A stretch of DNA of 64,000 bases from Clostridia bacterium (GTDB lineage: Bacteria; Bacillota; Clostridia; Oscillospirales; CAG-272), in NCBI GenBank assembly GCA_017468385.1, contig JAFUIQ010000035.1, positions 1-64,000 of the forward strand. Reading direction: 5' to 3'. Positions 1-8,312 of this stretch are shown in pieces. Below the pieces are notes generated by a model that worked only from the letters and a program-made list of their open reading frames with translations, was not told where the DNA came from and did not search any database. The position numbers and the translations under genes are program-made. Every line of letters begins with the position of its first letter. Position 1 is the stretch's first letter.

Positions 1-95
1 GACGGATGAGGTGTCTATACAAACCATTACTCCTCATCCACCGTTCGCGTGCGAACGGTCCCCCTTCTCCCACAGGAGAAGGCACGCCTTCGCCG
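1..95. repeat. R4 two-hairpin intergenic repeat, copy 1
   Basis: The segment has the flank TCCTCATCCA, then a hairpin CCGTTCGC-GT-GCGAACGG (41-58), then a fixed hairpin CCTTCTCC-caca-GGAGAAGG (63-82). The same order recurs at 56301-56352, where the first stem has a different sequence that still pairs perfectly and the second is identical. The 5' part is cut by the window start. No gene is seen in bases 1-274. Confidence 0.6.
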
Positions 96-163
96 CAACT
101 TTTCTTTGCTAAAGCTTTTTGTTGCCACCTGCATAGCAGGTAGTTGTCTTTCATAGACAAGGC

Positions 164-199
164 AAGATTGGCGCAGAAAAATATGCGCCAATCTTTTTT
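164..199 (+). terminator. Intrinsic terminator upstream of rny
   Basis: An 11-bp perfect stem (AAGATTGGCGC / GCGCCAATCTT) with a 10-nt loop is followed by a T run. It would end a transcript entering from the left of the window and isolate the rny promoter. Confidence 0.8.
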
Positions 200-274
200 G
201 CCTTTGCCCTTCCTTTTTTCCTCCAACATTTGTGAATATTTCATAAATTATTATGCATCTTTGCAAAATCACCC

Positions 275-302
275 TTGACAGTATGTACGTTTATGATATA
301 AA
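275..302 (+). promoter_or_regulatory. rny promoter
   Basis: TTGACA (275-280) and TATAAA (297-302) are separated by 16 nt, a near-consensus vegetative promoter. It implies a leader of about 145 nt before the rny start codon. Confidence 0.75.
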
Positions 303-316
303 ATATTAGTATGTGT

Positions 317-349
317 AAAAGTACCCTCCGCACGGAAATCGGTACTTTT
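317..349 (+). promoter_or_regulatory. Leader hairpin of rny mRNA (attenuator-like)
   Basis: AAAAGTACC (317-325) pairs perfectly with GGTACTTTT (341-349), and the right arm ends in a short T tract. The hairpin lies inside the predicted 5' leader, between promoter and ribosome binding site. A second small hairpin GCCGG-tttta-CCGGC follows at about 387-402. The arrangement suggests attenuation or control of mRNA stability, but nothing identifies a ligand or factor. Confidence 0.4.
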
Positions 350-456
350 CTGTGTGGTTTACTATATTTTTACATAAACAGTTTCCGCCGGTTTTACCGG
401 CACAATCATATGCCGCAGCGTTGTGCCGCGGACAATTTCATAACGGAGGTGCCCTG

Positions 457-2004
457 ATGACTACGATCATCATCTCTGCCGCCATTGCGGCAGCGGCCAC
501 GCTTCCGATCGGTATTTTTACCGGATACACCATTCGACGCCGTTCCGCTGAGAAACAAATCGGCTCCGCGGAAGAACAGGCGAGAAAAATACTCGAAGAC
601 GGAATCAAAGCAGCCGATACCAAGAAAAAAGAAGTTCTTCTCGAAGCACGCGAAGAAATCCTTCGCACCAAAAACGAATTCGACCGTGAAGTGAAAGAGC
701 GCCGGGCGGAATTGACCCGCCAGGAGCGCCGTCTCACCCAGAAAGAAGAGAATCTGGACAAGAAGACCGAGGCTCTGGAGAAAAAGGACGAGACGCTCAC
801 CCGCAAAATCAAGGAAAACACCGAGGCCGGCGAGGAAATCCAGAAAATCAAGGCAGAGCAGTTTGAGCTTCTGCAGAAGATGGCGGGACTGTCCGCTGAG
901 GAAGCCAAGGCCCAGCTGGTACAGGAACTCGAAACCGAAATCCGCCGGGAGCAGGCCATCCGCCTGACCGAGATGGAGGAGGAATTCAAGGAAGAAGCCG
1001 ACACCAAGGCGAAGAATATTATCGCGCTGGCCATCCAGCGTCTGGCCGCCGATCAGGTGGCGGAGGCCACCGTGTCCGTTGTGGCTCTGCCCAACGACGA
1101 TATGAAGGGCCGCATCATCGGCCGCGAAGGCCGCAACATCCGCGCCATCGAGCAGATGACCGGCGTGGATTTGATCATTGACGATACCCCCGAGGCCATC
1201 ACCGTTTCCGGATTTGATCCGGTGCGCCGTGAGGTTGCCCGTCTGGCTCTGGAGAAGCTGATCTCCGACGGCCGTATCCATCCGACCCGCATTGAGGAAA
1301 CGGTGGAGAAGGCACGCCGCGAGGTGGATTCCGCCATCAAGACCGCCGGTGAGCGCGCTACATACGACACCGGTCTCCACGGATTCCAGCCCGAGATGAT
1401 CAAGCTGCTGGGCCGTCTGAAATACCGCACCAGCTACGGTCAGAACGTGCTGATGCACTCCATTGAGGTATCCCTGCTCTCCGGTATCATTGCCGATGAG
1501 CTGGGCTGCGATTCCACTCTGGCCAAGCGTGCCGGTCTGCTCCATGACATCGGCAAGGCGCTGACCCAGGAGGTGGAAGGATCCCACGTACAATTGGGTG
1601 TGGAGCTGGCGAAGAAGTTCAAGGAATCCGCCGAAGTGATCCACGCCATCGAATCCCACCACGGCGATGTGGAGCCCCGTACCCTTTTGGCTATGATCGT
1701 GCAGGCAGCGGATGCTATCTCCGCGGCACGTCCCGGCGCGCGTCGTGAGAATCTGGAGAACTACATCAAGCGGCTTACCCGCCTGGAGGAGATCGCCAAC
1801 AGCTTCGGCGGTGTGGAGAAGAGCTTTGCCATCCAGGCCGGTCGTGAACTCCGCATCATGGTCAAGCCGGAGCAGGTCAAGGATGACGATATGGCACTTG
1901 TTGCCCGCCAGATCGCCCAGAAGATCGAGGGTGAATTGGAGTACCCGGGTCAGATCAAGGTCAGCATCATCCGCGAAAATCGGGCAACCGACTACGCAAA
2001 ATAA
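457..2004 (+). CDS. rny: Ribonuclease Y
   Basis: RNase Y is a membrane-anchored endoribonuclease that starts decay of many mRNAs in Firmicutes. The 515-residue product has an N-terminal membrane helix (about residues 3-22), a long Glu/Lys/Arg-rich coiled coil (about 30-200), a KH domain with [12 protein letters not shown], and an HD domain with the metal-binding HDIGKA and the ESHHGD motif, all in family order and at normal length (about 520). The reading frame is open further upstream, but the start at 457 is preceded by GGAGGT at 445-450 and puts the membrane helix at the N-terminus. It is followed by a strong terminator and then ymdB, the usual rny neighbour. Confidence 0.97.
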   Translation: MTTIIISAAIAAAATLPIGIFTGYTIRRRSAEKQIGSAEEQARKILEDGIKAADTKKKEVLLEAREEILRTKNEFDREVKERRAELTRQERRLTQKEENLDKKTEALEKKDETLTRKIKENTEAGEEIQKIKAEQFELLQKMAGLSAEEAKAQLVQELETEIRREQAIRLTEMEEEFKEEADTKAKNIIALAIQRLAADQVAEATVSVVALPNDDMKGRIIGREGRNIRAIEQMTGVDLIIDDTPEAITVSGFDPVRREVARLALEKLISDGRIHPTRIEETVEKARREVDSAIKTAGERATYDTGLHGFQPEMIKLLGRLKYRTSYGQNVLMHSIEVSLLSGIIADELGCDSTLAKRAGLLHDIGKALTQEVEGSHVQLGVELAKKFKESAEVIHAIESHHGDVEPRTLLAMIVQAADAISAARPGARRENLENYIKRLTRLEEIANSFGGVEKSFAIQAGRELRIMVKPEQVKDDDMALVARQIAQKIEGELEYPGQIKVSIIRENRATDYAK

Positions 2005-2015
2005 TCATAGAATTG

Positions 2016-2056
2016 AGGGAGTTGCCGCATACTGTATGCAGCAACTCCTGTTTTTT
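2016..2056 (+). terminator. Long hairpin terminator between rny and ymdB
   Basis: GGAGTTGC (2018-2025) pairs with GCAACTCC (2041-2048), and an inner GCATAC/GTATGC stem stacks on it. A T run follows at 2051-2056. The hairpin probably reduces read-through from rny into ymdB, whose Shine-Dalgarno site begins just downstream. Confidence 0.8.
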
Positions 2057-2076
2057 AAGGACATTCGGAGGGAAAT

Positions 2077-2850
2077 ATGCGTATTCTTTGTTTGGGTGAC
2101 GTGGTGGGCGAGGAAGGCCTGCGCACGATTGCGGCCGGTCGGGCTCTGTCCCGTCTCAGAGATTCCCTCATGGCCGATCTGGTAATCGTGAACGGGGAGA
2201 ATTCCGCCCCCGGCAACGGCATGACCCCCGATTCCGCCCGGGAAATTTTTGACGCGGGAGCGGATGTGATCACCGGCGGCAATCACACCTGGCGCCGGCG
2301 GGAGGTGTACTCCTATCTGGACGATGAGGAATACGTGATCCGTCCCGCCAACTATCCCGATGCGGTGCCCGGTCACGGCTGGTGCATCGCCGACGCCGCG
2401 GGGCGGCGGGTGCTGATTATCAATCTGGCGGGGTGCGTGTATATGGAAAGTCTGGCATCCCCCTTTGACACGGCGGATCGGATTCTGAAGCAGAACGAGG
2501 GCAAGTACGACGCGGTGATCGTGGACATCCACGCGGAGGCCACCAGCGAAAAGATGGCGCTGGCCCGGTATCTGGACGGGCGGGTATCGGCTGTGTTCGG
2601 TACCCACACCCATGTGGCCACCGCCGATGCGCAAATTCTGCCCGGCGGCACGGGCTACATCACGGATGTGGGCATGTGCGGCTCCCACGCGGGAATTCTG
2701 GGCGTGGCCACGGAGGATATTCTCCACAAATTCCGCCTGAAGACGCCGGTGTATTTCACTCCCGCCAAGGGGCAGTGCGCCATCCACGGCGTGCTGTTCG
2801 AGATCGACGGGAACGGTAAGTGCGTGAAGGCGGAGGGTATTGGGACGTGA
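2077..2850 (+). CDS. ymdB: YmdB family metallophosphodiesterase
   Basis: The 257-residue protein belongs to the YmdB/TIGR00282 calcineurin-like phosphoesterase family. Bacillus subtilis YmdB hydrolyses 2',3'-cyclic nucleotides and affects biofilm and motility gene expression. The metal-ligand motifs are visible in order: GDVVGEEG near residue 7, NGENSA near 40, GGNHTW near 68, and a C-terminal GTHTHVAT. Length is normal for the family (about 260). The start follows a CGGAGGG ribosome binding site. Its place directly after rny matches the conserved rny-ymdB pair. Its last roughly 55 bases recur, slightly diverged, at 3766-3825. Confidence 0.93.
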   Translation: MRILCLGDVVGEEGLRTIAAGRALSRLRDSLMADLVIVNGENSAPGNGMTPDSAREIFDAGADVITGGNHTWRRREVYSYLDDEEYVIRPANYPDAVPGHGWCIADAAGRRVLIINLAGCVYMESLASPFDTADRILKQNEGKYDAVIVDIHAEATSEKMALARYLDGRVSAVFGTHTHVATADAQILPGGTGYITDVGMCGSHAGILGVATEDILHKFRLKTPVYFTPAKGQCAIHGVLFEIDGNGKCVKAEGIGT

Positions 2851-2912
2851 GGGGGGCGTCCGCGTGAAAACGGATTACCCATCCACCATGACTAATTTTT
2901 CTAAGGAGATCT

Positions 2913-3746
2913 ATGCAGATGGAAGATACTTGTCAGAAGAACAAACTGAAGAAACTGCGAATTTTCACCATATTCTATCGTCATTGGGATGATCAGTGGG
3001 TTCCTGAGGACGAAAAAGTGGAACCCAAGTCGAAGGCATGGTATGAGAAAGAAAAACAAATCAGCAGACTAATCTATCAGGAAAGTTCCTTTATCACTAC
3101 ACATCTGGAATGTTTGTTGCGTCCCTACAAGATTTTCCCCTGCTCAAGATTAAACGTGTTTTGCGTGCCCAGCGGCGGAGATTATTCCGAATTCATTGAT
3201 GAGATCAATCTTCATAATGGAATCGCCGAAATGCATACCGAACTCGATATGCGGTATCTCTCTTTTACAGCCGAGGAAAAAACGGAGTATCTGTTGAACA
3301 AAATTGAGGAAGTGCTTCTTAAATTTTGTGCCTATTTTTCTGTGGACGATGCACCGGTCAGAGAGGAATGCTTTAAGGTTAGAGAACTGCTAAGCAAGAA
3401 AAGTATGCTGGGTCCCTACCAAATCCAAGGGTACAAAACACTGCGCCAAAACGGCATTGGTGCGAAATTAATATCGTATAACAGCATCAAGTCTTATCAT
3501 TTTTTTGTTTTGTTATCGTCCCCTGTTATTGGCAAAGTCGAAATCCCTTTTTTCGAAACGCTGCCCGGCGGACTTAATACAATCGCTCCCTTGGGCAATT
3601 TCTATTGGAAAGATGATCAAACCTTATGCATAGAGGATGCTTGCAAAGGGAATCCCTATGCCTCGCCGGAGGAGCTTTTGCCGGACAAACTGCTGGATGT
3701 TACCGAATACAGAGTTTTACATAATGCAGGTAAGAAGAAAAAGTAA
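2913..3746 (+). CDS. Hypothetical protein in a ymdB-flanked islet
   Basis: I do not recognise this 277-residue protein. It looks soluble, has no signal peptide or membrane segment, and is rich in Lys, Glu, Tyr and Phe. Its AT content is visibly higher than that of rny, ymdB or galK, which suggests recent acquisition. The start is supported by AAGGAG at 2902-2907. It sits between the real ymdB 3' end and a diverged copy of that end (3766-3825), so the gene and the copied tail may have arrived together. The C-terminus ends in a Lys run. Function unknown; an accessory cargo gene is only an inference. Confidence 0.6.
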   Translation: MQMEDTCQKNKLKKLRIFTIFYRHWDDQWVPEDEKVEPKSKAWYEKEKQISRLIYQESSFITTHLECLLRPYKIFPCSRLNVFCVPSGGDYSEFIDEINLHNGIAEMHTELDMRYLSFTAEEKTEYLLNKIEEVLLKFCAYFSVDDAPVREECFKVRELLSKKSMLGPYQIQGYKTLRQNGIGAKLISYNSIKSYHFFVLLSSPVIGKVEIPFFETLPGGLNTIAPLGNFYWKDDQTLCIEDACKGNPYASPEELLPDKLLDVTEYRVLHNAGKKKK

Positions 3747-3765
3747 CTCCGGTATGCGCAATGTC

Positions 3766-3825
3766 TTGTTCGAGATTGATGGGAACGGTAAGTGCGTGAA
3801 GGCGGAGGGAATTGAGGCGTGAGGG
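3766..3825 (+). pseudogene. Diverged second copy of the ymdB 3' end
   Basis: This segment matches 2794-2853 at 54 of 60 positions, including the ymdB stop codon. Three of the differences are synonymous changes at codon third or silent first positions (for example GATC versus GATT contexts), so it looks like the tail of a related ymdB allele and not a random duplicate. Only about 18 codons are present with no start, so it cannot be functional. Together with 2794-2853 it forms direct repeats bracketing the foreign-looking gene. Confidence 0.75.
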
Positions 3826-3841
3826 AATAGCTTTTGGAAGA

Positions 3842-4458
3842 ATCAAAGGGGAGGTCGCTCCGCAGATCTCCCCGCGAGTTGGAGATTCTCTCCAACTCGG
3901 GGAACCACCACATGGCTTGGGGGAGTTCCCCCAAGACCCCCCAGATCAATGGGAAGCGAAACGAGAAAGCCAGCATAAACGCTTTCGTTTTTTGAACGCA
4001 CTCCGCAGGAGTGCGAGGGATAGACAAAATCGTAGGGGACGGCGCCCAAGACGTCCCGTAAACTCATTTCCTCGTTCCCATCCGTTAGTCGGAGGGGGAA
4101 GCATTACTCCTAACTATATTTCATGATGCCGCCGGGGCGGCATTTTTTATGTTGGATAGGAGAAACGGTTTGTTTTTAAGATAACGGAACTGTACGTTGG
4201 ATTCAGTTGACAATGGATATACCTTCGTCTATCATACAATTTCGCCTATATACTGCGCATCGCAGATGCGCATTCAAAAACGTCGGCGTTTTTGATGGCT
4301 ATATCCTTCATGATACACTTCGTTCTGGGGGTCTCGGGGGATCACCCCTGAGACCATGGGGGGTTGTAAAGGGGGGATCTGCGGGGAGCGATCCCCCCTT
4401 TGATCTGCCAGAATCAATCCTCCCCTTTGATCCATCCACAGCGACCTCCCCTTTGATA
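3842..4458 (+). repeat. R1 composite palindromic element, copy A
   Basis: This is one of four near-complete copies of an approximately 600-bp non-coding element. It begins and ends with AAAGGGG-type hairpins in inverted orientation. Inside lie a GGGGGAGT/ACTCCCCC-type hairpin near the left end and its counterpart near 4327-4360, hairpins with GCACTCC/GGAGTGC, a GCCGCC/GGCGGC hairpin followed by TTTTTT near 4125-4148, and a conserved unpaired core (GATAACGGAACTG, GATATACCTTCGTCTATC). It contains the GAGTTGGAGA mini-hairpin (3876-3898) and a GTAGGGGACG module. Two extra terminal half-units follow at 4416-4458. Short ORFs in it are not conserved between copies. With the ymdB tail it fills the gap 3747-4490. 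Confidence 0.8.
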
Positions 4459-4491
4459 AAAATTCCCTCCATATTAATAAATCGGATTTTT

Positions 4492-4529
4492 CCCGCGCCC
4501 TTGTAATGGGGCGCGGGATTTGTTATAAT
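4492..4529 (+). promoter_or_regulatory. galK promoter inside an inverted repeat
   Basis: TTGTAA (4501-4506) and TATAAT (4524-4529) are 17 nt apart. The -35 lies in the loop of a 9-bp perfect inverted repeat, CCCGCGCCC (4492-4500) and GGGCGCGGG (4509-4517). No T run follows, so an operator is more likely than a terminator. Confidence 0.7.
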
Positions 4530-4565
4530 GACTGTGTATATCAAAATCCTCTATGAGGTGGTAGT

Positions 4566-5870
4566 ATGAAACGAAATGATCTGATCAAATCCCTGGCCGA
4601 GGGCCAGTTGGACGCGTCCTTCACCGCCCGCTGCGGCATCCCTCAGGATAAACTGGAAATCCAGCGCGGACGGGCTATCCGCTGTGCGGAGCTGTTCGCC
4701 TCCCGCTACGATTCCGACGGCAGCCGGGATGTGATGCTCCTCTCCGTGGGCGGACGGAGCGAGATCTCCGGCAACCACACCGATCACAATCACGGCCGCG
4801 TGATCGCGGCGTCCATTTCCCTGGATGTACTGGCTGTAGCCGCCCCCAGAGAGGACGGCATTGTGCGGGTATTCAGCGAAGGATTTCCCGAGGACACCGT
4901 ATCCCCCGCGGATGTGGAGGCACCGAATCCGGCCTATTACTTCAAAAGCCGCGCCATCATCGCCGGCATGGAGCGGGCGTTTCTGGATGCGGGATACAAC
5001 ATCGGCGGATTTGACGCCGCCACCGTATCCAACGTACTGAAGGGATCGGGCCTTTCCTCCTCCGCCGCCTTTGAGGTGATGATCGGCAACATTCTGAACC
5101 ATCTGTACAACGGCGGTCGGGTATCGAATGTGGAGATCGCCAAGATGGCCCAGTACGCGGAAAACGTGTATTTCGGCAAGCCCTGCGGCCTGATGGATCA
5201 GACCGCCTGCGCGGTGGGCGGATTCATCACCATCGACTTTGCCGATCCCGCCGCGCCCGTGATCGAAAAACTGGATTTTGATCTGAGCGGTGCGGGTTTT
5301 GCTCTCTGCATCACCGATACCGGCGGCAATCACGCCGATCTGAACGAGGATTACGCCTCCGTTCCCGCGGAGATGAAATCCGTGGCGGCGGCGCTGGGGC
5401 AGGCTGTGCTCCGCCCTCTCACCAAAGAGGATATCATTGCAAACATCCCCGCGCTGAGAGAAAAATGCGGCGACCGGGCCATTCTGCGCGCCATGCATTT
5501 CCTTTCTGAAAACGACCGGGTGGACGCCCAGGTAGACGCTCTTCGCCGGGGGGATGTGGACGGATTCTTCGCGGGCGTTTTGGCATCCGGCGCGTCCAGC
5601 TTCCGCTATCTGCAAAACGTATACACCACGAAAAACGTGGGCGAGCAGGGGCTGTCCCTGGCGCTCTGTCTGACGGAGTCCTATCTCACGGAGAAATGCG
5701 GCAAATCCTGTGCGTGGCGCGTCCACGGCGGCGGCTTTGCCGGCACGATCCAGGCCTTTGTGCCCCGCACGGCGGCGGCGGAATATGCCCGCTTCATGGA
5801 GGGCGTATTCGGCGAGGGATCGGTATATGTACTGCAGATCCGTCCCGAGGGAGCGATTCGGTTGGCATAA
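4566..5870 (+). CDS. galK: Galactokinase, GHMP family
   Basis: The enzyme phosphorylates galactose with ATP to galactose 1-phosphate, the entry step of the Leloir pathway. The 434-residue protein shows the galactokinase signature in a variant form (GRSEISGNHTDHNHG, near residue 62), the GHMP ATP-binding motif VLKGSGLSSSAAFEV near 155, and a C-terminal VHGGGFAGT motif. At 434 residues it is longer than most bacterial GalK (about 390). A ribosome binding site AGGTGG precedes the start. It has its own promoter and is followed after 24 bp by a GH43-type glycosidase, suggesting an operon releasing and capturing galactose. No galT or galE is in the window. Confidence 0.9.
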   Translation: MKRNDLIKSLAEGQLDASFTARCGIPQDKLEIQRGRAIRCAELFASRYDSDGSRDVMLLSVGGRSEISGNHTDHNHGRVIAASISLDVLAVAAPREDGIVRVFSEGFPEDTVSPADVEAPNPAYYFKSRAIIAGMERAFLDAGYNIGGFDAATVSNVLKGSGLSSSAAFEVMIGNILNHLYNGGRVSNVEIAKMAQYAENVYFGKPCGLMDQTACAVGGFITIDFADPAAPVIEKLDFDLSGAGFALCITDTGGNHADLNEDYASVPAEMKSVAAALGQAVLRPLTKEDIIANIPALREKCGDRAILRAMHFLSENDRVDAQVDALRRGDVDGFFAGVLASGASSFRYLQNVYTTKNVGEQGLSLALCLTESYLTEKCGKSCAWRVHGGGFAGTIQAFVPRTAAAEYARFMEGVFGEGSVYVLQIRPEGAIRLA

Positions 5871-5894
5871 TTCGTCCCCCCAAGGAGGCCGGTC

Positions 5895-6779
5895 ATGAGT
5901 AACACCTACCAAAATCCCGTGTGCGAGGGCGCGGATCCCTTCGTGCTCCTGCATGACGGCGTGTATTATCTGTATTCCACCAACGCACCGGATGGGTTCC
6001 GGGTATTCACCTCCACCGACATGGGCACATGGACCGACCGGGGCTACTGCCTGCGGGCGGAGGATGTGCAGGGAGATCGGTGGTTCTGGGCGCCGGAGGT
6101 GATGGTCCGGGGTGGAAAATTCTACATGGTCTACGTGGCAAACGAGCATCTGGGCATTGCCGTGGCGGATTCGCCCCTGGGCCCGTTCCGGCAGGCGGAA
6201 AAGCGGTGGCTGAGTGAGCAAAACGAGATCGACGGCCACTTCTTTCTGGATGAGGACGGCACGGTGTATCTGTTTTTCGTGCGATTTGATTGTGGAAACG
6301 TACTCTACTGTGCCAAAATGCGGGAGGATCTGCTGTCCTACGATCCCGACACCGTGACGTTTTTGTTCCGGGCAGAGGAGGAGTGGGAATTGCGGGACTG
6401 CTCCGTGGTGGAGGGCCCCTTTGTGCTGAAGCACAAGGGAAAATATTATCTGACCTATTCCGCCAACCACACCCGGTGTGAGGATTACGCGGTGGGCTGT
6501 GCCGTGGCCGATCATCCCATGGGGCCCTATCGGCGGGTATCCTACAACCCGATTCTGAAAAAGAACGACCGTGTGAACGGCACGGGGCATCACAGCTTCA
6601 CCACGTCCAAGGACGGGCGGGAGCTGGTGTGCGTATACCACGCCCGGCCGGGGCGGGATACACAATGTCCCCGCAAGACCTGCATCGACCGGGCGGAATT
6701 TGTGCCGGACCCCGAGGGCGGGGCGGATATTCTGCGGATTTTTGGCCCGAGCACCGATGTGCAGAGGGCGTTTGAATGA
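5895..6779 (+). CDS. Glycoside hydrolase family 43-like protein
   Basis: The 294-residue product resembles GH43 (five-bladed beta-propeller) enzymes, which act on arabinosides, xylosides or galactosides in plant polysaccharides. The three expected acidic positions can be placed: Asp in GADPFV near residue 13, Asp in EIDGHFF near 112, and Glu in VVEGPF near 171. FWAPEV and PLGPF blade motifs are also present. There is no signal peptide, so it probably acts on imported oligosaccharides. AAGGAGG precedes the start. Coupling to galK suggests a galactose-containing substrate, but specificity cannot be read from the sequence. Confidence 0.8.
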   Translation: MSNTYQNPVCEGADPFVLLHDGVYYLYSTNAPDGFRVFTSTDMGTWTDRGYCLRAEDVQGDRWFWAPEVMVRGGKFYMVYVANEHLGIAVADSPLGPFRQAEKRWLSEQNEIDGHFFLDEDGTVYLFFVRFDCGNVLYCAKMREDLLSYDPDTVTFLFRAEEEWELRDCSVVEGPFVLKHKGKYYLTYSANHTRCEDYAVGCAVADHPMGPYRRVSYNPILKKNDRVNGTGHHSFTTSKDGRELVCVYHARPGRDTQCPRKTCIDRAEFVPDPEGGADILRIFGPSTDVQRAFE

Positions 6780-6789
6780 AGTGATATAT

Positions 6790-6855
6790 GGGAGGGGAAG
6801 GACCATCTCAAACGCCGAAGTTCCTTCCCCTCCCCTCCCCATCTCCTTGGCTCTG
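6790..6855 (-). repeat. R3 conserved-loop hairpin, copy 1
   Basis: On the minus strand a GAGCCAAGGA box is followed by a G-rich stretch and a 13-bp perfect stem (6790-6802 with 6822-6834). The 19-nt loop reads ACTTCGGCGTTTGAGATGG, identical to the loops at 40801 and 46578, while the stem sequence is unrelated to theirs. It lies just after the GH43-like gene, in antisense orientation. Confidence 0.75.
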
Positions 6856-6990
6856 TGCGGAATAGTTTGATAGTCATGGCAAAATATTAGACGGAAAATT
6901 TCCCGTCCCGTCATGATTTCGTTATTCTCCGGTCACATACGTTTGCTATAATGGTATAATCCCATATTGTTTCCCGAAAGGAAAAATCCC

Positions 6991-7359
6991 TTGAAAAACA
7001 AAAGCAAGCTGCGCACGCTTCTGTTGCTGGCGCTGAATTTCATTCTTCTGTTCGCGGTATATCAGCTGTTTCTGCGGGCGGAATCCACCATCGGCATGTA
7101 TCTGTATCTGGGGGCGGTGGCCGTTCTCGCCGTGGCGTATTACATCGTCAATCGGGGATTCGGCAAGCCCATCACCGACGCAGATACCCTGCCCGACTCC
7201 TGGAGCTACAAGGAAAAGTGCGACTATGTGGAGCACGTCCGCGCCCGGCACGAGAGTGCCAAAAAGATCCTGTACTGGCTCTTTCCGCTGATTCTGGTAC
7301 TGTTGATCGATTTCGTCAGCGTATTCCTGCTCGACGCCCTCCGGGGGATGCATCTATGA
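6991..7359 (+). CDS. Small membrane protein of unknown function
   Basis: This 122-residue protein is not recognised. It has two hydrophobic segments near the N-terminus (about residues 8-26 and 33-52) and one near the C-terminus (about 95-115), with a charged stretch between. A TTG start at 6991 is preferred because GAAAGGA lies just upstream; an alternative TTG at 6967 has no ribosome binding site. A -10-like TATAAT occurs at 6955-6960. Its stop overlaps the start of the metallo-beta-lactamase gene (ATGA), so the two are translationally coupled. Confidence 0.7.
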   Translation: MKNKSKLRTLLLLALNFILLFAVYQLFLRAESTIGMYLYLGAVAVLAVAYYIVNRGFGKPITDADTLPDSWSYKEKCDYVEHVRARHESAKKILYWLFPLILVLLIDFVSVFLLDALRGMHL

Positions 7360-8120
7360 TCGAGGCCTATTCCCTGTTCTCCGGCTCCTCGGGGAACGGC
7401 ACTCTGGTGCGCTCCGGCGGCACATCCATCCTCATTGACGCAGGGCGATCCCGCCGGGCGGTGGGCTGTGCGCTGTCGGCGGTGGGCCAATGCGCCGCCG
7501 ATCTGGCCGGGGTATTCATCACCCACGAGCACACGGATCACATCGGTGCGCTGGATCAGCTGTGCAAGCACGAGGGCGTGCCCGTACACGCATCCTGCGG
7601 CACGGCGGATGCTTTGCTGCATCACGATTTCGTGCGGGGAAATCTGGTACGCCATCCCGTGATCTACACGGAAACGGTGGGGGCCCTGACGGTAACCGCC
7701 TTTCCGCTGCCCCACGACAGCGCCTGTCATGTGGGATACATAGTGCGGGACGGGGAGGGTGATGCCATCTGCATCGCCACGGACATGGGTCACATATGCG
7801 AGGCGCTGCTCACGGGTCTTACGGGATGCCGCGGTGCGCTGATTGAGGCCAATCACGACATCGCCATGCTGCGATGCGGACCCTACCCCGCTTATCTGAA
7901 GGCGCGGATTCTGTCCCCCGTGGGGCATCTGTCCAACGAGGACTGCGCCCGGGTGGCGGCCCACGCGGAATCGGTGGGAGTAAAGTTTCTGGCGCTGGGC
8001 CATCTATCTGAGGAAAACAACACGCCCAAGCTGGCCCGCGACACCGTATCCGCCGCGCTGGGCGGATCGGACACCGTGCTTACGGTATGCGATCGGTGCG
8101 CGCCCACCAGGATTATGTGA
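7356..8120 (+). CDS. Metallo-beta-lactamase fold hydrolase, WalJ/YycJ-like
   Basis: The 254-residue protein carries the metal-binding motif THEHTDHIGA near residue 57 and further ligands in PHDSACHVGY, ATDMGH and a C-terminal GHLSEENN. This arrangement is typical of the YycJ/WalJ branch of MBL-fold proteins, found near rlmH and the walRK locus in Firmicutes and linked to cell-wall or DNA-related exonuclease roles. The start at 7356 overlaps the preceding stop; the frame is open upstream, but the preceding gene occupies that region. No walRK genes are present here. The exact substrate is unknown. Confidence 0.85.
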   Translation: MIEAYSLFSGSSGNGTLVRSGGTSILIDAGRSRRAVGCALSAVGQCAADLAGVFITHEHTDHIGALDQLCKHEGVPVHASCGTADALLHHDFVRGNLVRHPVIYTETVGALTVTAFPLPHDSACHVGYIVRDGEGDAICIATDMGHICEALLTGLTGCRGALIEANHDIAMLRCGPYPAYLKARILSPVGHLSNEDCARVAAHAESVGVKFLALGHLSEENNTPKLARDTVSAALGGSDTVLTVCDRCAPTRIM

Positions 8121-8158
8121 AGCTATATGCCCGCCATAAAAATATCGCACCGCGTTCG

Positions 8159-8274
8159 CCACTTTTTCTTTGAAGCCAGTGGCGCAAAGAAAAAGTTATC
8201 AAAAAGAAACGCCGTTACTTGGGCTACTCGCCCAAACCTCGCCACCTTTTAAAAAAGGTGGACCAAAACTTTAA
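8159..8274 (+). repeat. R2 modular hairpin repeat, copy 1 (short form)
   Basis: The repeat consists of CTTTTTCTTTG paired with CAAAGAAAAAG, a linker AAAAAGAAACGCC, a TTGGGC-TACTC-GCCCAA hairpin, and a CCACCTTTT-aa-AAAAGGTGG hairpin ending at a CAAAACTTT box. The terminal GGACCCTTTTT hairpin seen in longer copies is absent. It fills the gap before rlmH. Confidence 0.75.
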
Positions 8275-8312
8275 AAACTGTTTTATAACCTTACAACCAA
8301 AGGAAACACATC

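Noticed and set aside
27..272. An 81-codon minus-strand frame at the window start
   Set aside because: It runs through the R4 hairpins and the terminator, is basic low-complexity sequence and has no family match.
3637..3822. A 61-codon frame across the end of the islet gene and the copied ymdB tail
   Set aside because: It lacks a ribosome binding site and only joins the last part of another frame with the ymdB tail remnant.
3812..4126. Small ORFs inside R1 elements (also near 28254, 34860, 35131, 48106 and 48352)
   Set aside because: They do not occupy the same frame or position in different R1 copies and have no ribosome binding sites.
4551..6914. A 787-codon open frame antisense to galK and the GH43-like gene
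   Set aside because: It spans two well-supported genes plus the spacer and hairpin R3-1, with shadow-type composition.
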